Below are positions 1 through 11,080 of a DNA stretch of 64,000 bases, in pieces (positions within the stretch are counted from its first letter, which is position 1; each line of letters begins with the position of its first letter). Under the pieces are notes generated by a model. That model searched no databases. It was not told the origin of the DNA and saw nothing but the letters and a program-made list of their open reading frames with translations. The stretch covers positions 723,001 to 787,000 of the forward strand of contig JAODUP010000044.1 of NCBI GenBank assembly GCA_025642065.1, given 5' to 3'. This stretch comes from Paralvinella palmiformis (Eukaryota > Annelida > Polychaeta > Terebellida > Alvinellidae). The position numbers and the translations under genes are program-made.

Positions 1-139
1 AAAAAACGGAATATTATAAATAAATTGGTTACAGCGGTATATACCAATGAGGTTTCTTAACCATTTAGTGCTTGAATCCAAATGAACTTTTGTGACTATT
101 GCTGTGTTTTTTTGTAGATCTAGATCTAACTTATATATG

Positions 140-140
<1 letters not shown>

Positions 141-206
<66 letters not shown>
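141..206. repeat. (TA)n microsatellite
   Basis: Uninterrupted TA dinucleotide tract abutting the left end of the pogo-like element. Copy B has a (CA)n(TA)n tract at the corresponding place. Confidence 0.95.
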
Positions 207-210
<4 letters not shown>

Positions 211-864
211 TGGTAATAAATAACTAGGATATAACGAAATAGTAGCTTAACTCGAAGTGGTTAGCTGATCCAGCCAAACGTCCATTCACTTACGAAATTT
301 ATACAACGAAAACTTGGTTATTCGAAGTGATTTTTCGGTCCCAGCAGCATTAAATCAATATAAATCGTGCTGGCTATGACAAATTACGATGTTTGAAATT
401 TCAATTTCCAGTCAGTGCAATCGTAAATGTAACGATCAGTATGAAAATGACAATCAAATTTAATTGCAATGTTTTGAAGACAGAAGTATGCAATGTTATT
501 GTTACATTAGGGTTCAGGTAGATGGCAAGTTGATATTGACACTTGTCACTTCAAAGGTTATTGTGAAATATGCTAAACTATGAACTTTGGAGAATGTGGA
601 AATAAAAGATGAAATTAATTGTTGTTTTTAATCATCCAATCAGAGACTAGGAACACATTTGCCCTATGTCTTCAATTTATAGCAAAACACCAAGCAATAC
701 ATGTAATAAAACAGCGTTTATTTTCACCAATTATCGGTCGTGCGTCTGTAACTAATATCTGATAAATACATGGCACCTATATTTGAAAACTGGGATAATT
801 TAATTACCGTTATAACGAAATGAATTCATATTCCTGTTGAATTTCGTTATAACTAAGTTTTACT
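207..864. mobile_element. pogo/Tigger-like MITE (non-autonomous)
   Basis: The first about 80 bases (ataacgaaatagtagcttaa and onward) match the left end of the larger element at 55924, and 690-820 matches 56815-56930. The right end reads into gttataactaagttttact, a terminal repeat of the CAGTAAAAC(T)..GTTATAA type typical of pogo/Tigger elements. No open transposase remains. The left terminus is lost in the TA tract. Confidence 0.65.
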
Positions 865-933
865 ATATATATATATATATATATAAAAGAAAAGTATTTT
901 TTGGTGGTGTGACATATTTATATTTATACTCCG

Positions 934-1085
934 TGTTATGTACGGATTTTTGATTAGCAGCTGGCAGTCCACATTTATATTAAGCATGTAAGGTTTTTCC
1001 GCATGCGTATTGGGGATCTGGGAATTAAAGTAGACTGTTGTTACGTATCCGAGCATCGAAATTGTGTTCGTTGATGATAAAGGTC
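934..1085 (+). repeat. 5' LTR fragment of a Ty3/gypsy element
   Basis: From TGTTATGTACGG onward this aligns with the 3' LTR at 2289 over about 95 bases (shared cagtccacatttatat and gcatgcgtattggg blocks) and then diverges. It marks the left end of the decayed element. Confidence 0.7.
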
Positions 1086-1219
1086 CGAGCACTCTACGCG
1101 CGATTTTGTCAAATTCAAAGACATTCCCAGGACCGGGAAAATGAATTTGTTATTTTCCAGGTTTTCTAGGACAACTGGGAACACCGATTATTTGTAAAGC
1201 CGCACGGCTGTTCTATCGA

Positions 1220-2199
1220 TCGTCTATTATTATAATGTTGGGTCCATACAAACCTGTGCCAACTCATGTTACTGCACGTCTACAGCGATGGGCATTAATT
1301 AAGGCGGCGTACAATTATGATCTGGTATAAAGGATCACAGTTCTTCATTCTGACAGTGATGGCATGTCACGTCTACCATTACCTACTACATGGGATCCAA
1401 AGTCTGAGAACAAATCTTGCCATTTTTTCGAGTCAGATATTGGGAGTGCTGTAACTAGTGCGCAAATTCGCCAAAAAACTAGAGTGGATCCAGTAATTTC
1501 TCGTGTACATTCATATACAGTAAATGGATGGCCTACACAGATTTCATATCCACAATTCATGCCCTACAGTGTTAGCAAAGCTGAACTATCAGTGGAACAT
1601 GGATGTGTACTTTTGAGTGCCAGGGTAATTGTAAATGGGACGGAGGTTACGTACACGTTCGGATTTAGTCCTACCTTCTTCTACAATAAAATTAGTTCAC
1701 AATCGTCAAGAGCTAAAGCTCTCATCGGATTTGGATGCTCGTAAATTCATAGTGGGAGATAAAGGTTTATGTTTGGAACTTTGTTGGATCCAGGAAATGG
1801 ATTTCTGGATCAGTTGTTAATATGTTGCGTACACGCCATTACCTGGTAGATGTTGGTAATGGAACCATTTGGAAACGACATGTGGATCAGATGATAAAAT
1901 CTACACAATCTACAACTGTCATTGTAGATATTGAGTCTGAACATTCAGTTATTCATTATCAGGCTGCAGCACCAGTCAATGTTGATATTGATACTGCACC
2001 ATCGCCAACTATTAACATGGATAATCCTATATCACCAGTCAGTGAAAACACTGATGCTATACCTGATGTTAAACGGCAATTGAACATAATGAACCAATAC
2101 CAAACTTACATAAGAGCCGTTCTGAGCGCATTAGGATACGTCCTAATATTTACAATGACTTTGTTGCTTAACACTAGTCTGATGTTAGTGGTGTCATAA
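1220..2199 (+). pseudogene. Ty3/gypsy pol remnant (RNase H end and integrase C-terminal region)
   Basis: Around 1256-1330 the translation reads PTHVTARLQRW and AAYNYDL, the C-terminal RNase H signature of Ty3/gypsy pol, followed by DGMSRLPLP. From 1470 it continues as the linker seen in such pols (DPVISRV, NGWP, ELSVEHGCVL). It then jumps to the integrase end: MGRRLRTRSDLVLP at 1635, and HYLVDVGNGTIWKRHVDQM at 1843-1899. Frame changes and a deletion between linker and integrase core separate these blocks, so no functional protein is made. The last open piece (1822-2199) ends just before the polypurine tract, where pol would end. Confidence 0.85.
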
Positions 2200-2288
2200 T
2201 GTTCAGACTTTAATTTCATGTGCATGGTGTTTAAATTCTCTTCCAAATTCTTTAGGTGGAGTTTTCCACTTTATTTTGAGGAGGGAGA

Positions 2289-2471
2289 TGTTATGTACGG
2301 ATATTTGATTAGCAGTTGGCAGTCCACATTTATATGTATTAAGCATGTAAAGTTTTTGCGCATGCGTATTGGGGCTCTGGGAATTAAAGCATTTTGCAGC
2401 TGAACGTGGATTGTTCTTTTTGAGAGCTTGATTGAGAAATATACGCAAGCATTGTAGTGTCACGATACAAC
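2289..2471 (+). repeat. 3' LTR of the gypsy element
   Basis: Begins TGTTATG directly after the polypurine tract and probably ends ..ATACAACA, giving TG..CA ends of about 183 bp. The right border is blurred by a following (CA)n tract. Confidence 0.65.
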
Positions 2472-2552
2472 ACACACACACACACATTCTCTCTCTCTCT
2501 CTATATATATATATGTGTGTGTGTGTGCATGTGTGTGTGTGTGTGTGCGTGT
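2472..2552. repeat. Compound (CA)n(TC)n(TA)n(TG)n microsatellite
   Basis: Four simple dinucleotide tracts in series. They create spurious reading frames of alternating residues. Confidence 0.95.
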
Positions 2553-3699
2553 TTCGTGTTTTACTTCACCTCATTAGCTTTGAGGATAGTTCGGCCGAGT
2601 TAATATACCTTGTGTAAAAAAGTGACCGTAAAATATTTCACATTCATGAGCTGAGGATAAGTTTATAATGCAATAACAAATATTTATTTATTTTTCTTTT
2701 CAACGGTATCCTCTTTCACCCACTCTTTCTTTATTTGGCACCCGCCACCAAAATAGCGCATTTTATATTGTAAGGATTTACAATATCCGGATCAACTTTC
2801 GAATTCTAGAGTTACTTTAGCTTGCAGGATACTTTCCTAGGTATTCGCCCCTTGGTCAATTTACAAAACAATAAAAATAAACTAAAACATAAAGCATGTA
2901 AATACAATACAAATTTACATAAAAAGACATTTAAAGGGCATTTTGAAGGCATTACGCTCGGCTTACTTCACAAGACTGTCTTTGGAACCAATTAATGATC
3001 GGGTATGACCAGATCATTTGGCACCCAAGAGAAAGGAAATTAGAAATATGTAGTTAGAAGGAGAACTATTTATATTTTCTGATCTTTAGTAGCACAGAGA
3101 ATGGCTACGTTTTCATAAGGACTAATTTCTAACTCCAAATATCTACTCAATTGTCCGTTTCCTTTGTTGGATAACATTACATTCAATTGTCCTTCCATCA
3201 CATTTTAAAGCAGATGCAAACGTATACAGTACTGGCGTATTAATTATGTGTAAAACAACACCCTGCTGTATTTATACCGATATGGGTAGCTAATTGCACC
3301 TTACAGTTAGTGAATAACTAATATATACATTCAACTTTAATTAGTAAACCATTGTCACTTCAAATTAGGTTAGTTACACCTGTAATGTGTAAAGTTACTC
3401 AGTAGATACAAACAAATACCAATGTATTGTTTAACTTTCTATTGTGTTCGAGTTTTAGAGGTCACTAAAATGTACCAACTTTATTAATATGCACAAATAT
3501 AAACTTTATAGAACGTCTACACTTCACCAACTAGTACCAGCAATATTACATTATAATCGAGACAAAATTAAACAATATGTCATATTTAGGAACATATATG
3601 TGTATAATATGATAATGAAATATTATCATTATTATTTTTACTATTCTTCTTACTATTTTTAGTACTAGTAGGTAGTAGTATTAGTATTAGTAACCGTAT
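2553..3699. other. No gene seen
   Basis: AT-rich single-copy-looking DNA with no long reading frame, no recognisable domain and no strong repeat. Confidence 0.6.
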
Positions 3700-4140
3700 T
3701 AGTTATATAGATTTAATAAAGTATCCTTACTAGGAGTCATTTAAAAGCGCTGTACACTGATATCCCGATAAGATGCACACCAAACCACGTGACAATCGAC
3801 AGATTTCACCGTTGACAACGTCACTGACCACGTGAGTATTTAGAACAGATTTAAACTTTTTAAGAGGCTACGGACTTCTTACTTCCGCCGCAAAATGGAT
3901 TCCGCAGTGGGCGCTGCTATGTTAAATGGGCATTCGTAATATGACTTAGGCCGCTACACAAGTACCTGAAATAGTACATTACTGGCTGACTTGAGTTTTC
4001 CGGATGACTTTCAAACAGGTAATTAGGTGCTATACCATTGATAGATTCTTAAGTTTTTAGTGAAACCTTTTACACTAACAGGTAGTCAATATATTTCTAG
4101 AAGAATTGGGGTGATAAGATCATATTTTCGAAGAGTTGTC
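3700..4140 (-). mobile_element. LINE 3'-end fragment
   Basis: Read on the minus strand, 4075-4135 gives KYDLITPILLE..LPV, the post-RT sequence of jockey/CR1-type LINEs (same block at 45235-45320). The 3700-3870 part gives a FKSVLNTH-like C-terminus followed by the AAGCGCTTTTAAATGACTCC type tail also seen at 9700 and 21010. The element is heavily mutated, and sequence between the two blocks is poorly conserved. Confidence 0.6.
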
Positions 4141-5559
4141 ACTAAAGGAAAGTACATTATAGTCAGTCAACTGAATAAAATGCCGAAGACAAATCTAATT
4201 GGAGTAATACTGGATTAATACTTTATTAATTATCTTTGTAACTAGAATTATTGGAACGTCTTGACACTGTTTCACAAGCTATTCATAGAGTCAACAGTAA
4301 AGAAAGCACTCGTTGACTTCTTCAGCAACTATCTGATATCATTCGCTGTAAGAAACTCAAATGTATCCATCATTGAAATTGAGGAATGTTTTACTAATGA
4401 TACGACCTGAGTACGGCAGACAAACATATTATATATCTTAGCTATCTCTTGATAGAAATATTATTTAAATAATTTCCCATTTCTTTGTCTGATTTAACAA
4501 TAGTTTGGAAGACAGTCTGATATCGATGTAGTACTTTATACATGGCACTGAAAATGATACTTTCATTTCAGTGAATGCTTCGATCTTCTTATTGCTATAT
4601 TGCGAATTTACAAAGGAGGCAAGAGGAATTCTAATTCTCTAAAGATACATAAAATGTGTGGACAGATAACATGTAAGAGACAATTCCTTGAACAAAGCGA
4701 CATCTTCAAGGGGGATGACAATAACCACTAATTATTCATGTCTATGTGTGTGCTCTTTCCTTTTTGGCATTTGTAATTGCTTGAAATGCGATGGAAAAGG
4801 GAAACCTGTCTTGAAAGAATCACGAAGTACAAGACACAATCACCTACTTTTTGTCGTAAGGAGGTATTCAATTCAATCAATTTTTTAATTTCAGATTATT
4901 TATTGATATCCTTCGATTTCTGATATGTCAGCAGTTGCAGTTAATAATAACCAGGTCATTGCTGACATCAAGGGCTCTCTAGATGAGATCACCTGAATTT
5001 TCTAGAACTGCAATCTGTCTTTCAACCTGGTGAATACCCACTGTGGAAGGATATTATCAGATAATTGAGGCATTGATAATCCCCTCCAATCTATCAGGCA
5101 GTGATTGGCAATTATGACATGATTAGCAGTATATTTAAATAATTATACGATATCTATTGGAAATACAAAAATTTATTCGTAGTAGTATTACAAAATTGCC
5201 TAATTCCAAAAATCTCTTTAGTAAACTTGTATAATAGATTTAATTTTTTTTTTCAATTAAATGTTTTAACATTTGACTTTTCTAAGTCTGCAAACTGCCT
5301 TTGAGTCCGGTAGAACACCCATCCTGGAAGGATGCCATCGGAGCTTTGAGGCATTGCTAGTCCTCTCCAATTTACCAGGCATTAATTGGTCCAGTACTAA
5401 ACATGGTCTGTGATTCCCATGAGAAGATATGAAGGTGTGTCGTGAGGGAACATGCTGACAACTGCAAGATTATGACTTCGTAAAATACCAGGACTGCCAC
5501 AGATAACTGTAACTGTATGGGTGTTTCAGGTATCACAGATAACGAATAGAACATAGAAA
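4141..5559. other. Unassigned stretch with a diverged direct repeat
   Basis: No recognisable gene. It contains two imperfect copies of an about 102-bp sequence (5008-5108 and 5288-5389; shared CTGCAA..CTG..TTT, ACCCA..CTGGAAGGAT, TTGAGGCATTG, CCTCTCCAAT and ACCAGGCA-like blocks). The minus strand of both reads a short protein-like string (DWRGL.MPQ.SD.ILP.WVF), which I do not recognise. Confidence 0.5.
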
Positions 5560-6383
5560 AGATTGGTGATGCCCTGAAGAAGATGAACCAGATTTGGGAT
5601 AGGTATTTTCTACATAAACCCGGAAGTCTACAACTGAATCATGTTAAAAGGTTGGAGCTGATTTTGTTTATATCATTAATATTTTAGTAGTATACACTGC
5701 AGCCATGAGTGTTATAAAAACAAGTTCTAAAAAGTGTTAGCAATTCGTTTGCATATTATACTATGATTTGTTAGAAACAATTCCTAATATATGTGGGTTA
5801 CACTCATCTTTTTTGTTACTAACTGATCATATAATGTAGAATCGCAGGTAATGCTTTGTTTCTTCCTGGTACTATTTAATATCTCTTCAGGTATTAAAAG
5901 ATGTCATTCCCACTGAACCATTGTTAGGAGGTTATATTGCAGATTTGATTCTTTGGTGGCCAATACCTTGTTTTAATGATGATTATAATAACACCGACTT
6001 TTATTGTTATTAATAGTCACAGTATCTCTAGTATCTCAATAACCTATCTTTTCGGTGATAATAGCTTATGTGGTATATCTGCGAAAACAAAAGAAAGGTA
6101 TCTGCTATTGTTATTTAGTAGCTTTCTGAGATTTCCTAACTGGTCATCAGCTCCATTTACTTCAGCGTATCCTCGTCAAATTAATTGTATTGTTGTAATT
6201 GCTAGAAATCACTGAATAATGAATGCTTTCCAAACCATTAATTCTTGAACTTTAAACCTTTGTCGGTAGTTTAATCGTGGGATCAGATTACTCTCGGTTA
6301 ATATCAACGAGTAAAAGACTTATTGAATAACCAGGACATATGAGTTAACAATTATTTAAAATATCGATGCCATAAATTCATTG

Positions 6384-6494
<111 letters not shown>

Positions 6495-6700
6495 AGATTG
6501 ACCATTTTGCAAACTATAAAAATCGTATATTGAAATACAACTTACAAGTGAACCGTATAAAACGTCTACATTTTTGGCAACATAATTCAATGCTACAAAA
6601 AAAATCAACATGTAGATGCATACGATCTTGTATAGTTGGTGCTTTAATAACCTTTTGTCAGCAAACATTTTTTTGACGTTGCTAGTATTCTAAATAGAAT

Positions 6701-7297
6701 TTACTCAAATTCTAATCTTACACCGAGTGGGTCAAAAGTATCTTTGTAGGATTTATCAACAACTGCAGACTGCTCATCGGAAAAGTAATTCTTCCAATCT
6801 CCGATTATTCCCTTTCTCATAAAGGATGCAACATTCATATCAAATACAGAAAATCTTTTATAATTGACCATATCATTGCTACTCATGCTATCAAAAGTCA
6901 AATGCTTGATGATGTCAGCAATGCTATCTTCAGATAAAGATTTACCTAAAAACTGTAACAGGTCATCAATGACGTCAGACATTCTGTGATGCATGTCTTC
7001 ATATTTAAGCAATTTAATGTTAGACTTGTCTTTATATTCTAACCAACTAGCATACCATTCAAAATAATCGCCATATATCAGATGTTTGGTTTTGTATAAT
7101 TCGAAGAAATCATTCCAGGAACCCTGGAAATTTCCAAGACCACCATGCATTCTGTAGAAATGGTACAGAGACACAAGTGTATCTTTCGGATTCCGAATGA
7201 TAACAATAATCTTGACCTTGCCTGCCTTTATCTGTTTCTGAAATATATCACTCGGGAGATGGGTCTTCATCATATAGGGGCGTTGCGTCTTTAGTAG
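6701..7297 (-). CDS. Sulfotransferase A exon 3
   Basis: Starts after AACTTCAG and runs to the stop codon; residues 94-291. It carries the catalytic KTHLP, the PAPS 3'-phosphate sites, KLLKYEDM and RKGIIGDW. It differs from copy B almost only in two short patches, residues 143-145 and 240-250. Confidence 0.95.
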   Translation of the reverse strand, partial: LLKTQRPYMMKTHLPSDIFQKQIKAGKVKIIVIIRNPKDTLVSLYHFYRMHGGLGNFQGSWNDFFELYKTKHLIYGDYFEWYASWLEYKDKSNIKLLKYEDMHHRMSDVIDDLLQFLGKSLSEDSIADIIKHLTFDSMSSNDMVNYKRFSVFDMNVASFMRKGIIGDWKNYFSDEQSAVVDKSYKDTFDPLGVRLEFE

Positions 7298-7331
7298 CTG
7301 AAGTTAAGGATATATAAATATATTCATCAAT

Positions 7332-7402
<71 letters not shown>

Positions 7403-7406
7403 TATA

Positions 7407-7472
<66 letters not shown>

Positions 7473-8399
7473 ACGTCACATTAAATCAATTCGAGTTGAA
7501 TTAGTTGGCTAAACAAAAATAAATAAGTCTACCATTTCAAGGTTGGAATGAACACCGTCAGATTTGTATTCCACGTAAGGAATCCGTTCATAAACTGGGA
7601 CAGAAAGAGCTTTTTTCATATCAGCATTGTTATTCAGCAGCCAAATCAGTTCCTGTGCCCATGTGGTACCTGTCGGCAAAAAGGTTTCACACATTTATAA
7701 TTATCTGTTGACATAAACATTCAGACATTTTATCATTGAACATAGACCAGTAATAATTTTCACTTTGCTGCTGCTCTCACTGAAGTAAATATTTTTGTTA
7801 TTTAAAAACGTCTGTCCTAAGTATTATAAAACCTTTATATATATTTGTATCTTCAAGTTTATTAAATCCTGTTCGAGAAGCTGTATGATTTTAAAGTATG
7901 AAGATACAGAAGGCATATTGTTATAGACTGACATAGTAAGAGGTATGAAATCTTTAAATTATTGGAATTATCACATTAATTCATGTTTCTAAGACATACA
8001 AAAGCCATACAAAAAAAAAAAAAAATAAACAAATGAGCAAACAGAAAAACAAAACAGAATAAAAACCTAATACTTTAAACAAATTATTTCTCTATTATAC
8101 AGAATGAATCATCTTATAAATAATAACTGCACGAAATGCTCATGTCAATGCTATTAATATGCTGTCATTTACAATCTCAAGATAACAATCATATGCAATG
8201 AGGTGAACCAACAGAAAACCTAACATAATTGGCAGTGAAGTGTGTAAATACACTAGCAGTCAAAACTTAGCCACCAACAAACATACACATATAAGTTTTA
8301 CATTTTCCGGTAGATAACACAACACACTAATTTTGTGTTTCCTGAGTATTTGGACGACACGTAACTACACAAATATAGCTGTTTTCCTTACTTTTTAAA

Positions 8400-8450
<51 letters not shown>

Positions 8451-10439
8451 ATCAATTATTTAATTAAAAAGAATAAATAAGTAGTAATACTATTTATTTA
8501 TTGGTATATTTATGTGCTATAAAATCTCTTGGAAGAAGGATTTAGCACGAAAGAGTTAATATGGAAACAAGTTTTAAACAAGTAAAACAATTGTATTTTA
8601 ATATACAATATATCAGCAGGGGGAGGGGGGGTTATTAAATTTACAGTATTATTTCCACTGTTTTTTTAAACTTTTAAAAAGGTGACAAAAATGATCCGTT
8701 ATCCAATACATTCTCAGGTCACTCAATAAAACGAATGAGAACGTTCGGAAATTACTGTAAACGGCATGCATGAACTAAAGGTTTGTTTATGTTTTGGCAT
8801 TGTTTGGCTACAACGACGTTAATTCTTTTGTGAAACGTAATAATAATAAAATATGCCACCGTTATACTGGGGACCACTATAACACTAAATCGGATATAAC
8901 ACAGTCATACCTTGTACCCGATTCGTGGAATCCACGACAGGGCATTTTTAGGCGAAATGGCATGAAATCCGCCACTGACCGATACATTTTTTCGAAGTAA
9001 TTTGAACACGTTTTCACAATTTATAATTCACACGCAAAAACGGCTACATCTTACGCACAAGTAGATTTATTTATTACAACCTTAATTACACACCACCTTG
9101 GCTAAATCAGCCAAACAGCCCAATTACAACCCTCATTGGTTGTGTGACTCTACCCACTGAATAAGTTTGATTCTGTTTGTTAATTCACAGCTATTGCGTT
9201 TATTTTATTGATTCCAATTAGGAATTATATTTCGTGTATAAAAGACCTCTGTTTTAATAGTATTGTATCATTTCTCAAATGGTATTCTTCGTGTACAATG
9301 CTACTTCAAAATGCCAAAACGAAAATTATATTCCATTAAAGAGAAATTGGAGGCTGTTACAAGAGTTAAACATGCTCCCATGAACGTTCATTTATTGTTT
9401 CATATATCTTCAATCTTCGTCTGAAAAACATGCACTATTTCTGGCAGATGAGTATCACCAATCCTAATATCTATGTTTAAGTAAACACGTGATTAACCGA
9501 TACATGGGAACATTTATGAAATAAACATACTTGAGGATGGTGCAAAACAAGGTTAATACACGGACTCGTTTATCGCCCACCCCGACAGTGCTCGGTCTTG
9601 CTTCGTGGCCCATCTATAACGCGGTCTACGGGTTATTAACCCGAATAATCGTATTATAACCTGTGCTACTGTAGTAATAATAATAATAATAATAATGGAT
9701 ATTTAATATAGCGCCTTTACTATCAGGAGCCATTGAAAGGCGCTGTACAAATAATATGTAATATAATAATACCCCAAATACTCTGTTTGTAAAAATCCTA
9801 TAAGAGATTTAAACGATAAGTATTATTTATATAGGATAGCAACATTAGGCAGGTGTATTTTTAGAACTGATTTAAAAGTTTCAAGAGACGACGCAATACA
9901 TTTTTTTGATTCCAGTTCTGATTAGTCAGGACTAGTGTATTGGATACGGTAAGGATGCAGATAGCCTATAATATAGACATATCTGTAGTTGTCTACATCA
10001 TTAATACACGTTTGGCGAATGACAGTATTCGTTTTGACATAACATTTTAACGTTTTCCTATAAGTATTAAGGGTGCCTACTTGGTCTAGCGCCAACGTTT
10101 TGGAGCTTAGCTCACTACCACCCGTGTTCGAATCTCGGCGTGGGCATATCTGAAGGTTGTTTCATCTTTGAGTTCGGTTCATTACCTTTGGAGTTCGCTC
10201 GGCTCATTTAGCCTACCATGTGCACAAAAGTGGCCGTAAAACGCCAATCATCGTGTTATAAGTATTATTGAGTACACATGTGCACTTGATATAGTACCTG
10301 TTTTTGGATAAGAGGCAATTAGAATATCATCTTCCGTCATCTCTAAAGATTCCACTTGATTAATTGTTTCACCAGTGATACTTGGCTCAAGTACCATGTT
10401 ATCTTTCACCCATTCGCCAGGAAATCTGTAGTCAGCCAT
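6701..10439 (-). CDS. Cytosolic sulfotransferase A (SULT family), three coding exons
   Basis: The coding exons are 10298-10439, 7533-7669 and 6701-7297 (142, 137 and 597 nt). Joined, they give 291 codons, the usual length of a cytosolic SULT. Such enzymes move a sulfonate from PAPS to a hydroxyl or amine on a small acceptor. Visible landmarks are YPKTGTTW (residues 44-51, the 5'-phosphosulfate loop, with Gly48 split by intron 1), the catalytic His in KTHLP (His106), RNPKDTLVS (128-136, 3'-phosphate binding by Arg128 and Ser136), and RKGIIGDWKN (254-263). Introns obey GT/AG, with phases 1 and 0. I chose the start at MADYRFPGEW because it gives family length; the frame stays open upstream, with an earlier Met at 10528. 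The acceptor substrate is unknown. Copy B is its tandem paralogue. Confidence 0.93.
7333..7468. repeat. (TA)n(GA)n microsatellite in intron 2
   Basis: Long TA tract interrupted once and followed by about 28 bp of GA. It fills most of the 235-bp intron 2. The same TA-GA arrangement is in intron 2 of copy B. Confidence 0.95.
7533..7669 (-). CDS. Sulfotransferase A exon 2
   Basis: Starts after GCCGACAG and ends AAATG before GTAGAC. It encodes TTWAQELIWLL and the following helix-loop up to Met93. At nucleotide level it is identical to exon 2 of copy B (14748-14884). Confidence 0.92.
8402..8447. repeat. (TA)n microsatellite in intron 1 of sulfotransferase A
   Basis: Simple TA tract; copy B has one at 15771-15808 in the corresponding part of its intron 1. 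Confidence 0.9.
8902..9672 (+). mobile_element. pogo/Tigger-like remnant in intron 1
   Basis: The ends read CAGTCATACCTTGTA (left) and, reverse complemented, CAGTAGCACAGGTTATAA (right), both resembling pogo/Tigger termini. In between, 9311-9376 reads MPKRKLYSIKEKLEAVTRVK, the typical start of the N-terminal CENP-B-type helix-turn-helix of Tigger transposases. The rest of the transposase is lost. Borders are uncertain. Confidence 0.6.
9673..9925 (-). mobile_element. LINE 3' tail with (AAT)n
   Basis: On the minus strand a short C-terminus (SLETFKSVLKIHLP) is followed by AAGGCGCTATATT.. and an (ATT)n tail (9673-9694 on the plus strand). This is the same tail as at 21000 and a good match to other LINE ends in this window. 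Confidence 0.65.
10070..10256 (+). mobile_element. tRNA-derived SINE (family 2) with 11-bp target duplication
   Basis: The tRNA-like head has a degraded A box (GGTCTAGCG) and a B box (GTTCGAATCTC). It is followed by the family core GGAGTTCGCTCGGCTCATTTAGCCTACCATGTGCACAAAAGTGGCCGTAAAAC (seen also at 25192, 26526, 43360, 44490 and 57345) and a CATC-type tail. TATAAGTATTA flanks it on both sides (10059-10069 and 10257-10267). It sits 42 bp inside intron 1 and is absent from copy B. Confidence 0.85.
10298..10439 (-). CDS. Sulfotransferase A exon 1
   Basis: Encodes residues 1-47 and the first base of codon 48. It ends in AAAACAG followed by GTACTA as donor, cutting the YPKTG motif after the Thr. 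Compared with exon 1 of copy B it differs at eight amino acids (V11M, S20K, G23A, T25A, V29L, L32F, T35K, I39V), far more than exon 2. Confidence 0.9.
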
Positions 10440-10714
10440 GTCTATCTGGTACGTATGCCACACTCTTGCCACTAACAACAGAATGCTATAGTATTTCATG
10501 AACAAACACCGACTAGCAAAAATCCACATATTTTATGTGGACTTTGTACCGTAAAACTAGACTATTATGATCACAGAAAGCGACCGAACTATAAAAAGTG
10601 CCAGTTTTCTGAGTTACTGTTATTCTCAATAATTCTGTAACTTGTGTGTGTGTGTTTAAAAAAAAATATTGTAACGTTACTGTTACAACATCCAAACCTA
10701 CAAGGTTTATGAGT

Positions 10715-11080
10715 ATGTATGTTAGTGACCTAGTGGTTAAGCACCCGGCACTTGGTGCCAACGGTCGCAAGTTCGAACCCCGCAAGAGGTCGAAACTTTT
10801 CCAGGGATTAATTTCTCGGCTCACTACATCGTGGGTGACTGACCACGTTAAATGGCGCTGCCGTCTCCACTGAATTATTTAAAATAAAGGGGGACGTTAA
10901 AAACCACCTGAGGACGTAAAACACTCTGGCAGTGACCACCCTCGGGGTGTTTCGGCGCCATCTTTCCGTACTGCTCCCCTGTGAGTGGTGGGGGAGGAGG
11001 TTTCTCAACCACTCTAACATAAAGGCTGTGCTGATTAAGCGACAGCCTGGGGATTCTCCCCGAACAACAAAACCAAAAAA
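10715..11080 (+). mobile_element. tRNA-derived SINE (family 1)
   Basis: A box TGACCTAGTGGTTAAGC and B box AGTTCGAACCCC in a tRNA-like head, then about 300 bp matching 56296-56660 (shared CTCGGCTCACTACATCGTG, AAATAAAGGGGGACGTTAAA and TGAGTGGTGGGGGAG). It lies upstream of sulfotransferase A and is absent from copy B. Confidence 0.88.

Larger units (their letters stand above)
934..2471 (+). mobile_element. Decayed, internally deleted Ty3/gypsy LTR retrotransposon
   Basis: Two related LTR copies (934-1085 and 2289-2471) flank only about 1.2 kb of internal sequence, against several kb in a complete element. The internal part holds the end of an RNase H domain and the C-terminal part of integrase. 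A purine-rich tract (gaggagggaga) sits directly before the 3' LTR, as a polypurine primer should. The gag, protease and reverse transcriptase regions are gone, and a primer binding site is not visible. Confidence 0.8.

Noticed and set aside
10735..10790. tRNA gene from A- and B-box matches
   Set aside because: The boxes belong to the heads of repeated SINEs; no complete cloverleaf with acceptor stem is seen, and the same applies at 25360, 56300 and 57500.
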